Shown piece after piece: positions 9,017 through 18,648 of a stretch of 64,000 nt of DNA. Both the position numbers and the translations under genes were made by a program. Origin of the DNA: Acidobacteriaceae bacterium (GTDB lineage Bacteria; Acidobacteriota; Terriglobia; Terriglobales; Acidobacteriaceae); contig JAOAPC010000016.1 of NCBI GenBank assembly GCA_025462735.1, positions 62,001 to 126,000 on the forward strand, in the 5' to 3' direction. Positions within the stretch are counted from its first letter, which is position 1; each line of letters opens with the position of its first letter. Below the pieces are notes generated by a model that saw only the letters and a list, made by a program, of their open reading frames with translations, made no database searches and was not told the DNA's origin.

Positions 9017-10699
9017 CTAGAAGTTAAACGCTAGCCCGCCTCGCACGGCGCGGGCGGATTGCACCAGGTAAACGGTGCGGTGGTCCTGACCGAACACCGG
9101 AACATACCCCTGGGCGAGAAGGTTCCGGATTTCGACGACCACATCCATATGTCCCGCAAGAGAACGACCGCACGGAACTGGTTGCCGCAAGAAAACATCC
9201 AGGTAAGGATCTGCCTGTCCGGCAGAGGTATTGAACATGTCAACCTGCGTGAGTGCTCGACCACTTGTCCATCCGTAAGAGGCGATCCAGCGGGTCTTGC
9301 TGTGCGGGGTCGTGCCGCTCAACTTTCCTGAAAGCGCGTGCCGGTTTCGGACGGTGCTCTGGTCGCGCACACTCTCGAGAGTTGCGGCTTTCCCGCTCAG
9401 ATCAAGTACACCGCCGTAGCTGTAATTCACGGTGGCGGAGACGTCGGATGCGACCTTGCGTTCCAGAACCAGCCGCATTCCATGCGTATTCAGGTTTCGC
9501 CCTTCGTAGGTGAATGTTCCGGAATAGACATCCGGCAATACGTCTCCGGTGCTGGATGAAAATTCCCCGATGCCGGTAAGCGCCGGGTTGTTAAGCCGGT
9601 CAGCATATACGGCGAACTGCATGCTGGTATCGCTCTCGCGGTGGGACAGCGCGACTTCCTGATGGTGCGCCCGCTCGAGCGCGGGAGAAAAACCCGTCAT
9701 GCTTACGCGGGGATCCGATTCACTCAAATCGGCAGGAGCAGTCTCGAAGCCCTTTTCTTCGCGACTATTGGGACGCGAGCTCGAGTAACGATACTGGAGC
9801 ACCGTGTCCGGCGAAAGATGGGCGTCAACGCTTCCGAATGGCCGGAAGGCGGTAACCCTCCCCATGAACTGGATGGTTTGCAGCTCACTACCGAATTTAA
9901 GTTCGAGCACATCGCCAAGTGTGACGTCGTCGGAGGTGGTAAGAGCAAGCGCCTCGAGCTGCGCGTTGCGAACTCCTAGGTCCGGAGAAGACAACCGGCG
10001 AACGGTGAACGCAATCTCCGGCGTGGAGCCATTTGCCATACGGCGTTTATAGGAACTGCGCAGCACGGCATTGGGCAGAGCCGGCCCATAACCCACATCC
10101 CCATTGAAAGTTAAAGTCCCGGAAGCGAAAAGCGACTTCTCCACCCTGAAGCCGGTGCTCATATCGGAAATTGAGCCGAACCCCTTCGATGGTGCACCCG
10201 CAACAAAGGACAGAGTCCCTTTCAAATCCGTGGATGTCGACTTATCGGCGACCATCACTGGAGAGCCGTCAGGCAGGATGCGAAGAACCGGGCGATTGAC
10301 GCTCGAACGCAGCACCCAATCCCAATCGCCATCCTCGGAGGTCCCCCGCCGTGGCGTGAATTGAAGCGCGTCGAAGACTGTGGATAAGGTCAGGTTCAGC
10401 AGAATGCTCGCCCCAGCTTTTAAGCTGATCTTCTCTCGCAGGGTTGGAAGGAAGGCGGGGGCAGAGACCTTGACGCTGTAAACTCCCGGGACCAGGCCGA
10501 TTGCGCTGAAAAGCCCCTTATCGTCGGTGATGACTTTGAAAACCTGAGACGCCGTTCCCAACACTTCGACTACCGCGCCCGCCTGCGGCGCGCCGGTTGA
10601 ATTGCGCACGTAGCCGATTATCGAGGCCGATTTATCGGCGCACCACGACGGCAACGTCAAACTGAGCGCAACTACGAGATATCCAAGCTTACGCGTCAT
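9017..10699 (-). CDS. Secreted carboxypeptidase-regulatory-domain, beta-rich protein
   Basis: The 560-residue protein has a signal peptide (cleavage near SWCADK) and a CarboxypepD-regulatory domain at about 24-110 (SIIGYVRNSTGAPQAGAVVEV). After this comes a long beta-rich region (about 150-560) with alternating patterns like an outer-membrane barrel (DVSATVNYSYGG, ending RGGLAFNF with a terminal Phe) but without a TonB plug. I read it as a plugless barrel or surface protein of an Acidobacteria-specific family with no known role. Its start is 15 bases after the stop of the GWxTD gene on the same strand, so the two form an operon and probably act together at the envelope. Confidence 0.82.
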   Translation of the reverse strand: MTRKLGYLVVALSLTLPSWCADKSASIIGYVRNSTGAPQAGAVVEVLGTASQVFKVITDDKGLFSAIGLVPGVYSVKVSAPAFLPTLREKISLKAGASILLNLTLSTVFDALQFTPRRGTSEDGDWDWVLRSSVNRPVLRILPDGSPVMVADKSTSTDLKGTLSFVAGAPSKGFGSISDMSTGFRVEKSLFASGTLTFNGDVGYGPALPNAVLRSSYKRRMANGSTPEIAFTVRRLSSPDLGVRNAQLEALALTTSDDVTLGDVLELKFGSELQTIQFMGRVTAFRPFGSVDAHLSPDTVLQYRYSSSRPNSREEKGFETAPADLSESDPRVSMTGFSPALERAHHQEVALSHRESDTSMQFAVYADRLNNPALTGIGEFSSSTGDVLPDVYSGTFTYEGRNLNTHGMRLVLERKVASDVSATVNYSYGGVLDLSGKAATLESVRDQSTVRNRHALSGKLSGTTPHSKTRWIASYGWTSGRALTQVDMFNTSAGQADPYLDVFLRQPVPCGRSLAGHMDVVVEIRNLLAQGYVPVFGQDHRTVYLVQSARAVRGGLAFNF

Positions 10700-10714
10700 G
10701 AGTTCTCAAAACTA

Positions 10715-12475
10715 CTATTCCACCGCAAAGGTTGCAGAGGGATCCAATGTCTGCTTGGAGATATTGTCGTTAACCTTGATCTGAATGCGATATACACCGG
10801 GGTCGAGATTAGCGGCCTGCACGGTCTTCTGCAAAGTGACCTGATCGCCAAGGTTACCCATTTTCTCCGACGAATCCACCGCGTGCACGACTGCTTTATT
10901 CGTCGCTGCATTCACGATGTCGTACTGAAACGTGGCCGATGGCTTGTGGGTCTTTTCATCAAGGCCGAGATTATAAACCTGCATCCAGAAGTTCACCTTC
11001 TGACCCCGCTTGAATGACATTGGCTTGCCGTTCGAAGGCGCAACCCGCGGGCGCACCTTGGTTGTGCCAATCACGAACATCCCCGTGCCCACGCTCTTCG
11101 ACGGCACCGCTTCAACATCATCAGCCAGAATCAACGTCGAGCTAGCCAATTTGTCGTCCGAAAAATCCGGGACAATAATGCTACGGCTCCAGGTTCCCAT
11201 GCGATCGCCGTTTACGTCCTTTACTACCAGATCCAGGCGGTAACGTCCCGGGCGCAGGGGAACCGCTTTCCAATAGATTTTCGAGTTTTCTACTTCCCGC
11301 GGCAATAACTCCGCAGGGACATCGGCGGCCACGGTATCTTCGAAGGTCTGGGCCACTTTTCCCGCGAGGGTAGTCAACCGACCGAAAATATTCACTACTC
11401 CATGCTGCACGCCATCCTTATTAGTGAAGGTGATGTCGCGATTCTTAAGCTGCACCGTCACCGGCACCAATACAGTGTCGCTTGTGATCCTCACAAAATC
11501 GGTGCGCACATCAAAGGGCATGGAGTTGTATCTGATCTTGTGGCTGACAACTTCTTCAAGGTCCTTGAACTTCACCGTCGGCGCCTGGTTCAACTTCGCA
11601 AATTGTTCCAAGCGGTCAAACTGCTTCGCCTGCAAGCTGGAGGAATTCGGCCCTGCACCTAGCTGCTCCAATCCGCTGCCCGTAAACCTGTCCGCTTTCG
11701 ATGACATGCCCATTTGCTCGTACAAAGTCTGCCCGGCGCCCGGGACCATCTTCAGCGCATCTTTTTCGCTGCGGTCCATTGTCATGTGATAGTCGCCGCA
11801 CATGCAGGTATCGACGAACTCAATGATGATCTCCTGGCCAATGCCTTCGAGGTAGCGGTACCGCCAGGTTTCAAAAGGATATGTAGAGGTCGAGCCGCCG
11901 CCTTCTTCCATCGGACGCTCGTACGTACCGCCCGAAGGATGCGACTCAATTTCATCGGCCGCTCCGTAGACGATGTAAATGCGACCGCGGTCAGTCATCC
12001 ACCCGGCCTTGCCCGCAGGAAAATGTTCGTTGGCATATTCAATGCGGCGGTAGTGCTCGTCCTTAAATTCGTTGTCTTCGCTATCAGGATTCGGGTTGCG
12101 CCGCTGCCAGAAAGCCTCGATGAACTGGTCGCGCTCTTCGTTGTTCGAGAGCTGCATGAAGGCCTTGCGTTCGTCGTCGGTAATGATCCAGCGCACGTCC
12201 TGGTCCAGCCACTTCCTATACGAACCTTCCAGTTCCCGCTTTAGGGACTTGGCGTTTTGCCTTTTTTGTTTTTCGCTGAGCTGCCGTTTGAGCGGATCGT
12301 TAGACGGATTATCCGCGGCCTGGGCGTTCTTGTTTTGGTCAACTTGATTCGATTGGTTAGGAGTGCCCTGTCCATCAGCGGAAGGCGCGCCGGCAGCGAA
12401 CGCCGCCGAACTTAAGCTGAGGAAAAAAAAGCATGCGAAAGACGCAACTGCGCGCAACACTGGGAACCGGGACAT
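10715..12475 (-). CDS. GWxTD-domain protein
   Basis: The chosen start at 12475 (MSRFPVLRAVASFACFF) gives a signal peptide ending at AFAAG and has an AAGGAG about 12 bases upstream; upstream in-frame ATGs would bury the signal. The 586-residue protein carries the GWxTD domain (AGWMTDRGRIYIVYG, about residues 150-165) after an EAFWQRRNP segment. Beta-rich repeats resembling Ig folds fill the C-terminal half. GWxTD proteins are common in Acidobacteria and Bacteroidetes/Chlorobi relatives; their function is unknown. A Gln/Asn/Lys-rich linker (about 30-60) follows the signal. It is the first gene of a two-gene operon with the protein at 9017-10699. Confidence 0.9.
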   Translation of the reverse strand: MSRFPVLRAVASFACFFFLSLSSAAFAAGAPSADGQGTPNQSNQVDQNKNAQAADNPSNDPLKRQLSEKQKRQNAKSLKRELEGSYRKWLDQDVRWIITDDERKAFMQLSNNEERDQFIEAFWQRRNPNPDSEDNEFKDEHYRRIEYANEHFPAGKAGWMTDRGRIYIVYGAADEIESHPSGGTYERPMEEGGGSTSTYPFETWRYRYLEGIGQEIIIEFVDTCMCGDYHMTMDRSEKDALKMVPGAGQTLYEQMGMSSKADRFTGSGLEQLGAGPNSSSLQAKQFDRLEQFAKLNQAPTVKFKDLEEVVSHKIRYNSMPFDVRTDFVRITSDTVLVPVTVQLKNRDITFTNKDGVQHGVVNIFGRLTTLAGKVAQTFEDTVAADVPAELLPREVENSKIYWKAVPLRPGRYRLDLVVKDVNGDRMGTWSRSIIVPDFSDDKLASSTLILADDVEAVPSKSVGTGMFVIGTTKVRPRVAPSNGKPMSFKRGQKVNFWMQVYNLGLDEKTHKPSATFQYDIVNAATNKAVVHAVDSSEKMGNLGDQVTLQKTVQAANLDPGVYRIQIKVNDNISKQTLDPSATFAVE

Positions 12476-12922
12476 AAAGGAAGAGTACTCCTTAAGACGC
12501 ACTCTGAGTGTCAACATTTTATGTGTTTGGCGACCGGAATACAAGCCAACGACCGGTAAGCACATAGAGAATTTGGCGCAAAAATCCCTATTAAGCCTGA
12601 TTCTCCGACACCCCGCATTGGTTGTCCTCGGAGTTGTAAAAACGTCAAGTGGAACCAAGTTGCTGCCCTGAACTGCTCAATTTGGCGCATCCAACAATTT
12701 CTACGGCAGGTATAATCGCTGGAAGCCGATGGGAGCAAAAGCTTCGCGAGCCGGAACTTTTCACCCCTAAGCGTCGTATCCAAAAGTGCGGTCCTATAAA
12801 AGCGCAACGAAAGCCCAAAAAACGGATAATACCCGGCTTTTAATGTGACCAAAGGGCGGCAAGCCCGTCCAATGGCGAGGGACTCAGAGCGATCCGTGCC
12901 CCCATCGAAGCAGGAGAACAGA
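12476..12922. other. Divergent intergenic region
   Basis: This gap lies between the GWxTD gene (minus) and the ABC ATPase gene (plus). It contains a perfect TATAAT at 12712-12717, but no well-spaced TTGACA-like hexamer was found before it, so I do not call a promoter. No convincing small gene was seen. Confidence 0.4.
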
Positions 12923-13666
12923 ATGGCAACGGCAGAAGTAATCGGCATTCCCCAGCCGCAAGTGTCCGCCCCACCCGAATCATGCATGATCTGCACCTCA
13001 GATCTCTGGAAGACCTATGACATGGGTTCCGAGCAGCAGGTGCATGCTCTTCGTGGAGTAAATCTACAGATCCGACGCAACGAATACGTCGCGATCATGG
13101 GACCGTCCGGCTCGGGGAAATCGACGCTGATGAATCTGATCGGCTGCCTCGACAGTCCGAGCCAGGGCCAGTACTGGCTCAACGCGCAATTGGTCAGCGA
13201 ACTGGACGATGACGAACTCGCCCGAATCCGCAACAAGGAAATCGGCTTCGTCTTCCAGACCTTCAACCTGCTGGCCCGCGCTACCGCGCTGCACAATGTG
13301 GAGCTGCCTTTGATTTACGGAGGCGTGCCCGCGAGTGAACGCGCCGACCGGGCGAAGGGCGCGTTAACAGCGGTGGGGATGGAATCGCGCATGAACCATA
13401 AGCCGAATGAGCTCTCTGGCGGTCAACGCCAAAGAGTCGCAATTGCGCGCGCTCTGGTGAATCGTCCATCGATCATTCTTGCCGACGAACCCACCGGCAA
13501 CCTCGACTCACAAACCGGCAATGAGATCATGGCCCTCTTCGACCGTCTTCATTCCGAGGGCAACACCATCGTTCTAGTCACCCACGAAAATGACATCGCC
13601 GCCTATGCTCACCGCGTCGTCAACATCAAGGACGGAGTGGTCGAGCGCGATGAAGTGAAAAGGTAG
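12923..13666 (+). CDS. ABC transporter ATP-binding protein, LolD/MacB type
   Basis: The start at 12923 ([11 protein letters not shown]) has an AGGAG about 7 bases upstream; a longer frame from 12845 lacks one. The 247-residue protein has all nucleotide-binding motifs: Walker [11 protein letters not shown]-loop FVFQTFNLL, signature LSGGQRQR, Walker [14 protein letters not shown] and the switch His in VTHEND. The EPTGNLD form and the FQTFNLL Q-loop are typical of ATPases that drive FtsX-like permeases (MacB, LolD, FtsE), which act mechanically on envelope substrates rather than transporting through the membrane. No permease is adjacent. Two FtsX-type permeases without an ATPase lie at 38498-40978 and are possible partners. 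Confidence 0.93.
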   Translation: MATAEVIGIPQPQVSAPPESCMICTSDLWKTYDMGSEQQVHALRGVNLQIRRNEYVAIMGPSGSGKSTLMNLIGCLDSPSQGQYWLNAQLVSELDDDELARIRNKEIGFVFQTFNLLARATALHNVELPLIYGGVPASERADRAKGALTAVGMESRMNHKPNELSGGQRQRVAIARALVNRPSIILADEPTGNLDSQTGNEIMALFDRLHSEGNTIVLVTHENDIAAYAHRVVNIKDGVVERDEVKR

Positions 13667-13728
13667 TTTGGTGTCCGGTTAATCTGTCCCGGCAAGTTAC
13701 AACCCTCGACATGCTCCCACCCAGCTCT

Positions 13729-13934
13729 GTCATCCTGAGCGGAGTGTGATCTTTCGCTCGCGAAAGATCATGCGGAGTCGAAGGACCTGCTTAGGGAAGG
13801 GCACGGCTTCAGCCGTGCCAAATGGTGCCGTGTTTTGCGGCTTCAAGCCGCTGAGGTCGGCTCACTGCACGGCTGAAGCCGCCTCAACCAGGAAGAGGTC
13901 GCTAATCGGCACGACTGGAAGTCGTGCCCTTCCC
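13729..13934. repeat. Composite palindromic element with 11-bp terminal inverted repeats
   Basis: The right part (13794-13934, 141 bp) starts GGGAAGGGCAC and ends with its exact reverse complement GTGCCCTTCCC. Inside are nested palindromes (GGCACGGCTTCAGCCGTGCC; GCGGCTTCAAGCCGC; GCACGACTGGAAGTCGTGC). It is preceded by the GTCATCCTGAGCGGAG...GGAGTCGAAGGACCTGCTT element found also at 1067. It separates the convergent ABC ATPase and transpeptidase genes. Confidence 0.8.
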
Positions 13935-13951
13935 GTCAGAAATGAAATCTG

Positions 13952-15223
13952 CTAGTCCGAAGTGTTAGTTTCGCGGACGGCGGCCGGGACCACCGGAGCC
14001 GGAGCCAAAGGCGCCGGAACTATAGGCCTGGCCAGGAAGAAATCGTGGCTGAAAAGGTTGTGGTACATGCGGCCGGCGATCTCCGCAGCTTTGGGACCGA
14101 AGGTGGGGCGTCCGCCTTCGAGGAAGACGACGACAACAACCCGGCCAAAACTGGTATTCGCATAGCTTGCAAACCAGCCGTAGCGAGTACCGGCGTGAGA
14201 GCAAGTGCCGGTCTTACCCAACACTTCCTCTTCGTTGAAATTCGCCAGCAAACGGCGCGCAGTACCGTATTCGACCGCGCCTGCCATCCCGTCAGAAATT
14301 TCAGGAATCAATCCAGCAATATCCAAATGGCGCTTCACGATTGGTTGGAAGTTGGTTACTTCGTCGGCCGTCCTGGGATGCTGCAGGTAATACATGGTGC
14401 CGCCGTTCGAAATCGCGGTCACCAGCGCGCCCAGTTGCAGCGGGGTCATGGAAACGCCTTCGCCAAACGAGCACATCTTGCCCACTCCGCCCAACTTCGA
14501 AGAAATTTCTTCTTCCGGATAAGTGCCCAGCTGTTCCCCTGCGATGTGATAACCGGCGCGCTCACCCAATCCATACATGTGTGCGTAGTGCGCGACCTTG
14601 TCGAACCCGAGCTGGCGGCCTAACGCTTCGAAGTATGCATTGTTGGAATGTGCCAGGGCCAGCGTCAGATTCATGTGGCTGCGGCCGCCGAGTCGAACCT
14701 GTGTTTCCTTGGTGATGATTCCTTCTTTGAGCGCTGCCAGAGCCACCGAGAGCTTAATGGTCGAGCATGGCTGCGCGCCGCTTGAGAGCGCCAGCTTCTG
14801 ATTGACCATGGCGAGAATGCGGCCGCTGGTCGGCTCAATCGCGAGGACGGTCCCATTCATGTTGCCAAGTGCATCGATTGCAGCCTGGCGCACAACCGGA
14901 TCTTCCCCGCCGGTCTTGTCGCCGTCCGTAATGTCACTGGCGAAAGAGCTGGCGTAGAAGTGTTCGTAATAATGATGGCGCTTGAGCGCAGTCACAGTAC
15001 GCGAGCGCACTCGCCGGCTGCGGGCCAAGTGATGCATGTGGCGGCGCGCGTGGCGGCTTTCAATAACTCTGCGGGGCTTCCGGCTCGAAGTCAGCGGACG
15101 AGTGCTGATAGTGGCGGCAATTCCGGCCTGGGCCAGCAGGACGAAAGATGCGAAGAAGACGACGAGGCGCGCACGGGTCAAACTTTTAACGGTCACGGAC
15201 GGTACCCACTTCCCGGGATTCAA
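13952..15223 (-). CDS. Penicillin-binding protein with a transpeptidase domain only
   Basis: The 423-residue protein has one N-terminal membrane segment or signal (about 19-38), an Arg/His-rich stretch (about 48-85) and a penicillin-binding transpeptidase domain (about 115-400). The three active-site motifs are present: SxxK as S154-T-I-K157, SxN as S193-N-N195, and K337-T-G339. It lacks the N-terminal dimerisation domain of class B PBPs and is short, so it resembles small class B-like or class D beta-lactamase-related transpeptidases. It should act on peptidoglycan in the periplasm; a beta-lactamase role is possible but less likely because of the long membrane-anchored N-terminus. The C-terminus is a Pro/Ala/Val tail. 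It stands alone on its strand. Confidence 0.9.
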   Translation of the reverse strand: MNPGKWVPSVTVKSLTRARLVVFFASFVLLAQAGIAATISTRPLTSSRKPRRVIESRHARRHMHHLARSRRVRSRTVTALKRHHYYEHFYASSFASDITDGDKTGGEDPVVRQAAIDALGNMNGTVLAIEPTSGRILAMVNQKLALSSGAQPCSTIKLSVALAALKEGIITKETQVRLGGRSHMNLTLALAHSNNAYFEALGRQLGFDKVAHYAHMYGLGERAGYHIAGEQLGTYPEEEISSKLGGVGKMCSFGEGVSMTPLQLGALVTAISNGGTMYYLQHPRTADEVTNFQPIVKRHLDIAGLIPEISDGMAGAVEYGTARRLLANFNEEEVLGKTGTCSHAGTRYGWFASYANTSFGRVVVVVFLEGGRPTFGPKAAEIAGRMYHNLFSHDFFLARPIVPAPLAPAPVVPAAVRETNTSD

Positions 15224-15442
15224 CAGCTACTTAGATTGCAAGAACCCGATTGCCGTTCCTAAGTTGGGCGAAGTTCCTGCAATTTTTTGATCTTACGGGA
15301 GTTAGCGAAATTACCGCAATTAGAAATTACAAACTAGACGACAGCACGGATTTCTTGTAAGTGGATGATACGACTGTACCTTAGGCGGATTTTTGCTTGC
15401 AGACCTGGGCCTTTGGTAATGACTGGTATGGTTACCCCGACC

Positions 15443-17245
15443 TTACTTGATCGGGATGGAGAGCAGTTGTGCGCCGGAGACAACGAAGTCCAGAGGCGCA
15501 GTTGCGGTCTCACTCACTGACGATTCGCCGAGGACCGTCATGTCCTGGGTGCCGCGCATTCCGTCCATAACGTTCATCACCGAGAGCGGCAGCGCGGGCA
15601 TGACTTTGTCGGCGACCATGGCCTCGGGAGCTTCGTCAAGGACAGAGACATACATGCGGTTGTTCACGTGCTGTTTGTTGAGCACGCCAATGGTCGAGGC
15701 CAGGTCGAGTTTCTGCGCAGAGGATGGGCCATGGCTCAAGCGGTCAAGCATTTCGCCGTCGCTGACCAGGATGTGGAGCGTGGAACCTTTTGAGGCCGAG
15801 AGCGGAATGCGCACGGGTACGTGTTCGATCACAGCTTCTCCGCGATAGGGACGGAGCAAAATTTCAACCGTGATCTCGTCTCCGGGACGGGCTTCGCTGA
15901 GATCGGTGCGCGCGCTTTCGAGTCGCGCCCAGCGGCGCTCGTTAGTTACCTCGAAATCTAGTTGCAGGCCCTTAATGTCAGGAGTGCTGTAGGGATTGTC
16001 GTAGATGCGTCCGAAGCGCTCGCCCACGGAACCGGCGGCCAGCATGGCAGCGGGTTGCATGCCATCGGCGCTCGAAAACATATCTTGCAATTTCACAACC
16101 GGGAAGCCTTCGACGCTGATGTCACCCTTCATCGCGTACGTGGTTTCGTCACCATATTCATTTACGCCGTGGAGCGCGTTATAAACCGTAGTAGAAATTG
16201 CGACCGGGCTGAGACGAGCGTTATTCAGAACTTCATAATGGAAGACTTTGGGTGCGGTGCCGCCGTGAATAGTGAGGGTCACCGGAATCATTTCCGGCTT
16301 CTTGCCGAACTCACCAAGAATTCCAGTGTGGCGGTCTTGAACGAATGTGCCGACCGTTTCGGTCGCGTTAACAATCTTGAATGCATTCAGCGGCGAAGGC
16401 AGCGTAGCCAGCACTTCGGCTTTGGTCATGGGCAGATCAATCATGCCGAACTGCAAAAGTGGATGTCCGCAAGCCAGCAGATGTTCTGCGTCGATGTACG
16501 TCACCGTGCAAGTGGCGGCGATGTTCATGTCGCCGCGAACCAGAACTGCGCTGACTGCGGAGCCCGGCTCCAGAGGATCAGGCTGCTTAACATCGGAAGC
16601 CGACCCCACTCCCATCACCGGCACGACGCCTTGGGAGGCAAACTGCGGCGCGAATTTCCGGACTGAGTCTTCAGTGAATCCGCTGAACACGAGCGGCGTA
16701 TCGATCGGCTTTAGATAATTCGCGAAACCCTCGGTCGCGGTACTTGGCAATCCGGGTCCGGAAGTTTTTGCTGCAAAAGAAGGGACCGACCTTACCTGCA
16801 CTGGAACGCTAGTCGGCGTGCTGTCGAGCGCGCTGATCTCGAGCATTTCGGAAATAGGAGTGACCCCGGCAATAGGCTCCTTCGAAAATTCGCCGATGCG
16901 GAACGCCACAGCGCCAGCAAGCTTTCCGTTGAAATAGACCGGGCTTCCGCTCATGCCCGCGACTACGCCGGTGTATTCGGCTTTGGCTCCGCCGAGGCGA
17001 ACCAAAATCACGTCGCCTTTCGGGCCATTGGCATTCTTCAAAATGCCCAGAACTTCAACCTCCATCGGTTCGGGCTTTGTACCTTGGAAGACCGTGTAGG
17101 CGACGCCACGCATGCCCTGGTGGATCTGGCTCACGGGGATGGTCTGGACAGGCTTCGCTGTTTGGGCGTAACTTTTTTGGGCGAAAGTCAGGAAGGAGAG
17201 TACAACCGAGTACACTACTACTGCCGTGAGAGCAAATCGTCTCAT
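15443..17245 (-). CDS. SpoIVB-type S55 peptidase-domain secreted protein
   Basis: The 600-residue protein has a signal peptide (about 1-27, ending SYAQ). An S55 peptidase-like domain (about 35-300) includes GMRGVAYTVFQG and the GMSGSPVYF motif (97-105), which holds the catalytic serine in SpoIVB-family peptidases. A CGHPLLQFG segment gives a candidate catalytic His. The rest (about 320-600) is beta-rich and of unknown fold. In endospore formers SpoIVB cleaves a signalling protein across the septum; here there is no sporulation context, so a general periplasmic processing role is an inference. It is 219 bases upstream of the transpeptidase gene on the same strand. Confidence 0.85.
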   Translation of the reverse strand: MRRFALTAVVVYSVVLSFLTFAQKSYAQTAKPVQTIPVSQIHQGMRGVAYTVFQGTKPEPMEVEVLGILKNANGPKGDVILVRLGGAKAEYTGVVAGMSGSPVYFNGKLAGAVAFRIGEFSKEPIAGVTPISEMLEISALDSTPTSVPVQVRSVPSFAAKTSGPGLPSTATEGFANYLKPIDTPLVFSGFTEDSVRKFAPQFASQGVVPVMGVGSASDVKQPDPLEPGSAVSAVLVRGDMNIAATCTVTYIDAEHLLACGHPLLQFGMIDLPMTKAEVLATLPSPLNAFKIVNATETVGTFVQDRHTGILGEFGKKPEMIPVTLTIHGGTAPKVFHYEVLNNARLSPVAISTTVYNALHGVNEYGDETTYAMKGDISVEGFPVVKLQDMFSSADGMQPAAMLAAGSVGERFGRIYDNPYSTPDIKGLQLDFEVTNERRWARLESARTDLSEARPGDEITVEILLRPYRGEAVIEHVPVRIPLSASKGSTLHILVSDGEMLDRLSHGPSSAQKLDLASTIGVLNKQHVNNRMYVSVLDEAPEAMVADKVMPALPLSVMNVMDGMRGTQDMTVLGESSVSETATAPLDFVVSGAQLLSIPIK

Positions 17246-17393
17246 TTTGTCCCGCCGGGACCAGTGGCAAGTCCCTAACTAAAATTTACTTCGCTGTTTC
17301 TTTTCGCCTGCGTGAAGAAAACATCCTGGCAAAACATCCCAATCGCGAAGTTCTGGCGTCTATACTAGCATAGGAGTTTCCAAGAGGCGCCCC

Positions 17394-18641
17394 ATGTTTT
17401 CCACGGTTTATACGCAGAAATACACGCGAAATGCACAATTCTGCGCACTTTTGCTATGTTTTCTGCTGATGCTGACTTTGGTAACCGGGTCAGCCGTTCG
17501 TGCCACTGCGCAGGACACTTCCGGCAAGCCCGCGAGCGCTCAGAGTCCGAACGCGCAGCAGAATCCGAATCAGCAGGAGGTTCCACCCGAGGCTGGCGGA
17601 CCAAATAGCGATACCGGACCCTATGCAATCCCCAAGAAAGGCGCCGAAGCGCCACCGCCACCTCCGCCGGAGCGACCCAAAAGAGTGGAGGGTATCCCCG
17701 ACTATTCCATCCACGTGGATGTACCGCTGGTGACCGTGCCGGTGATGGTTACAACTAAGAATGGCCAGTTCATCTCGACTTTGAAAAAGGAAAATTTCCG
17801 CGTATTCGAAGACGGAACACCGCAGAACATCTCCGACTTCAGGGTCGAGGAGGCACCAATAACGGCGGTGATGCTGGTGGAGTTTGCGTCAACCAGCTAT
17901 TCGCTCCTCGTCGACGCCTTGCGCTCTTCTTATATTTTTGCCAGCACACTAAAGAAAGATGATTGGGTGGCTGCCATCAGCTATGACATGCACCCCGACA
18001 TCCTGGTGGATTTCACTCAAGACAAGAATGCAGTAATGGCGGGATTGAACACGCTACGAATGCCTGGTTTTTCGGAAACCAATTTATTTGACGCCCTATA
18101 CGACACCTTGGACCGGCTCGACCGCGTTGAGGGACACAAGTACGTAATTCTCATCAGCACTGGTATTGACACCTTTAGCAAGTTGAATCTGGACCAGATC
18201 ACCAAGAAAGTGAAAAGCACGCACGACATAACAATTTTCCCGATCAGCATCGGCTGGCTGCTGCGTGAATATTGCGAGACCCGCGGCTGTACCGGTATGT
18301 CGCACGGCATGGCCAGCTACGGCATGCAGTCGATTGATTGGCTTCAGGCCGACAATGAAATGCAGACCTTCGCGAAACTTACCGGCGGACGCTTCTATCA
18401 ACCACGGCTCGAAGGGGATTTTGTGGACACCTTCAAAGACATCAGCAGCGACATCCGGCACCAGTACGCGATTGCTTATCATCCGACCAATGCAAAGCTC
18501 GATGGCACCTACCGCAAACTTAAGGTTGAGGTTGTAGATGGAGATGGAAAGCCGCTCAGGGTCCAAGACCAGAAACACAAGGACGTGAAGTATCAGGTGA
18601 TTGCCCGCGACGGGTACACCGCCAAACACACTGTGGATTAA
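17394..18641 (+). CDS. Secreted VWFA-related domain protein
   Basis: The 415-residue protein has a signal peptide (about 1-40), then a Gln/Asn/Pro-rich spacer ending in a PPPPPPERP run (about 83-91). A von Willebrand factor A-like domain follows (about 105-340), recognisable from VDVPLVTVPVMV, the ILISTGIDTFSKL strand, and FRVFEDGTPQ. This is the VWFA-related family that is abundant in Acidobacteria; a metal-ion-dependent adhesion site is probably degenerate (no clear DxSxS, the D-type strand reads VEFAST). Likely a secreted or surface adhesion/scaffold protein; the partner is unknown. Convergent with the ZIP gene. Confidence 0.85.
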   Translation: MFSTVYTQKYTRNAQFCALLLCFLLMLTLVTGSAVRATAQDTSGKPASAQSPNAQQNPNQQEVPPEAGGPNSDTGPYAIPKKGAEAPPPPPPERPKRVEGIPDYSIHVDVPLVTVPVMVTTKNGQFISTLKKENFRVFEDGTPQNISDFRVEEAPITAVMLVEFASTSYSLLVDALRSSYIFASTLKKDDWVAAISYDMHPDILVDFTQDKNAVMAGLNTLRMPGFSETNLFDALYDTLDRLDRVEGHKYVILISTGIDTFSKLNLDQITKKVKSTHDITIFPISIGWLLREYCETRGCTGMSHGMASYGMQSIDWLQADNEMQTFAKLTGGRFYQPRLEGDFVDTFKDISSDIRHQYAIAYHPTNAKLDGTYRKLKVEVVDGDGKPLRVQDQKHKDVKYQVIARDGYTAKHTVD

Positions 18642-18648
18642 TATCCCC

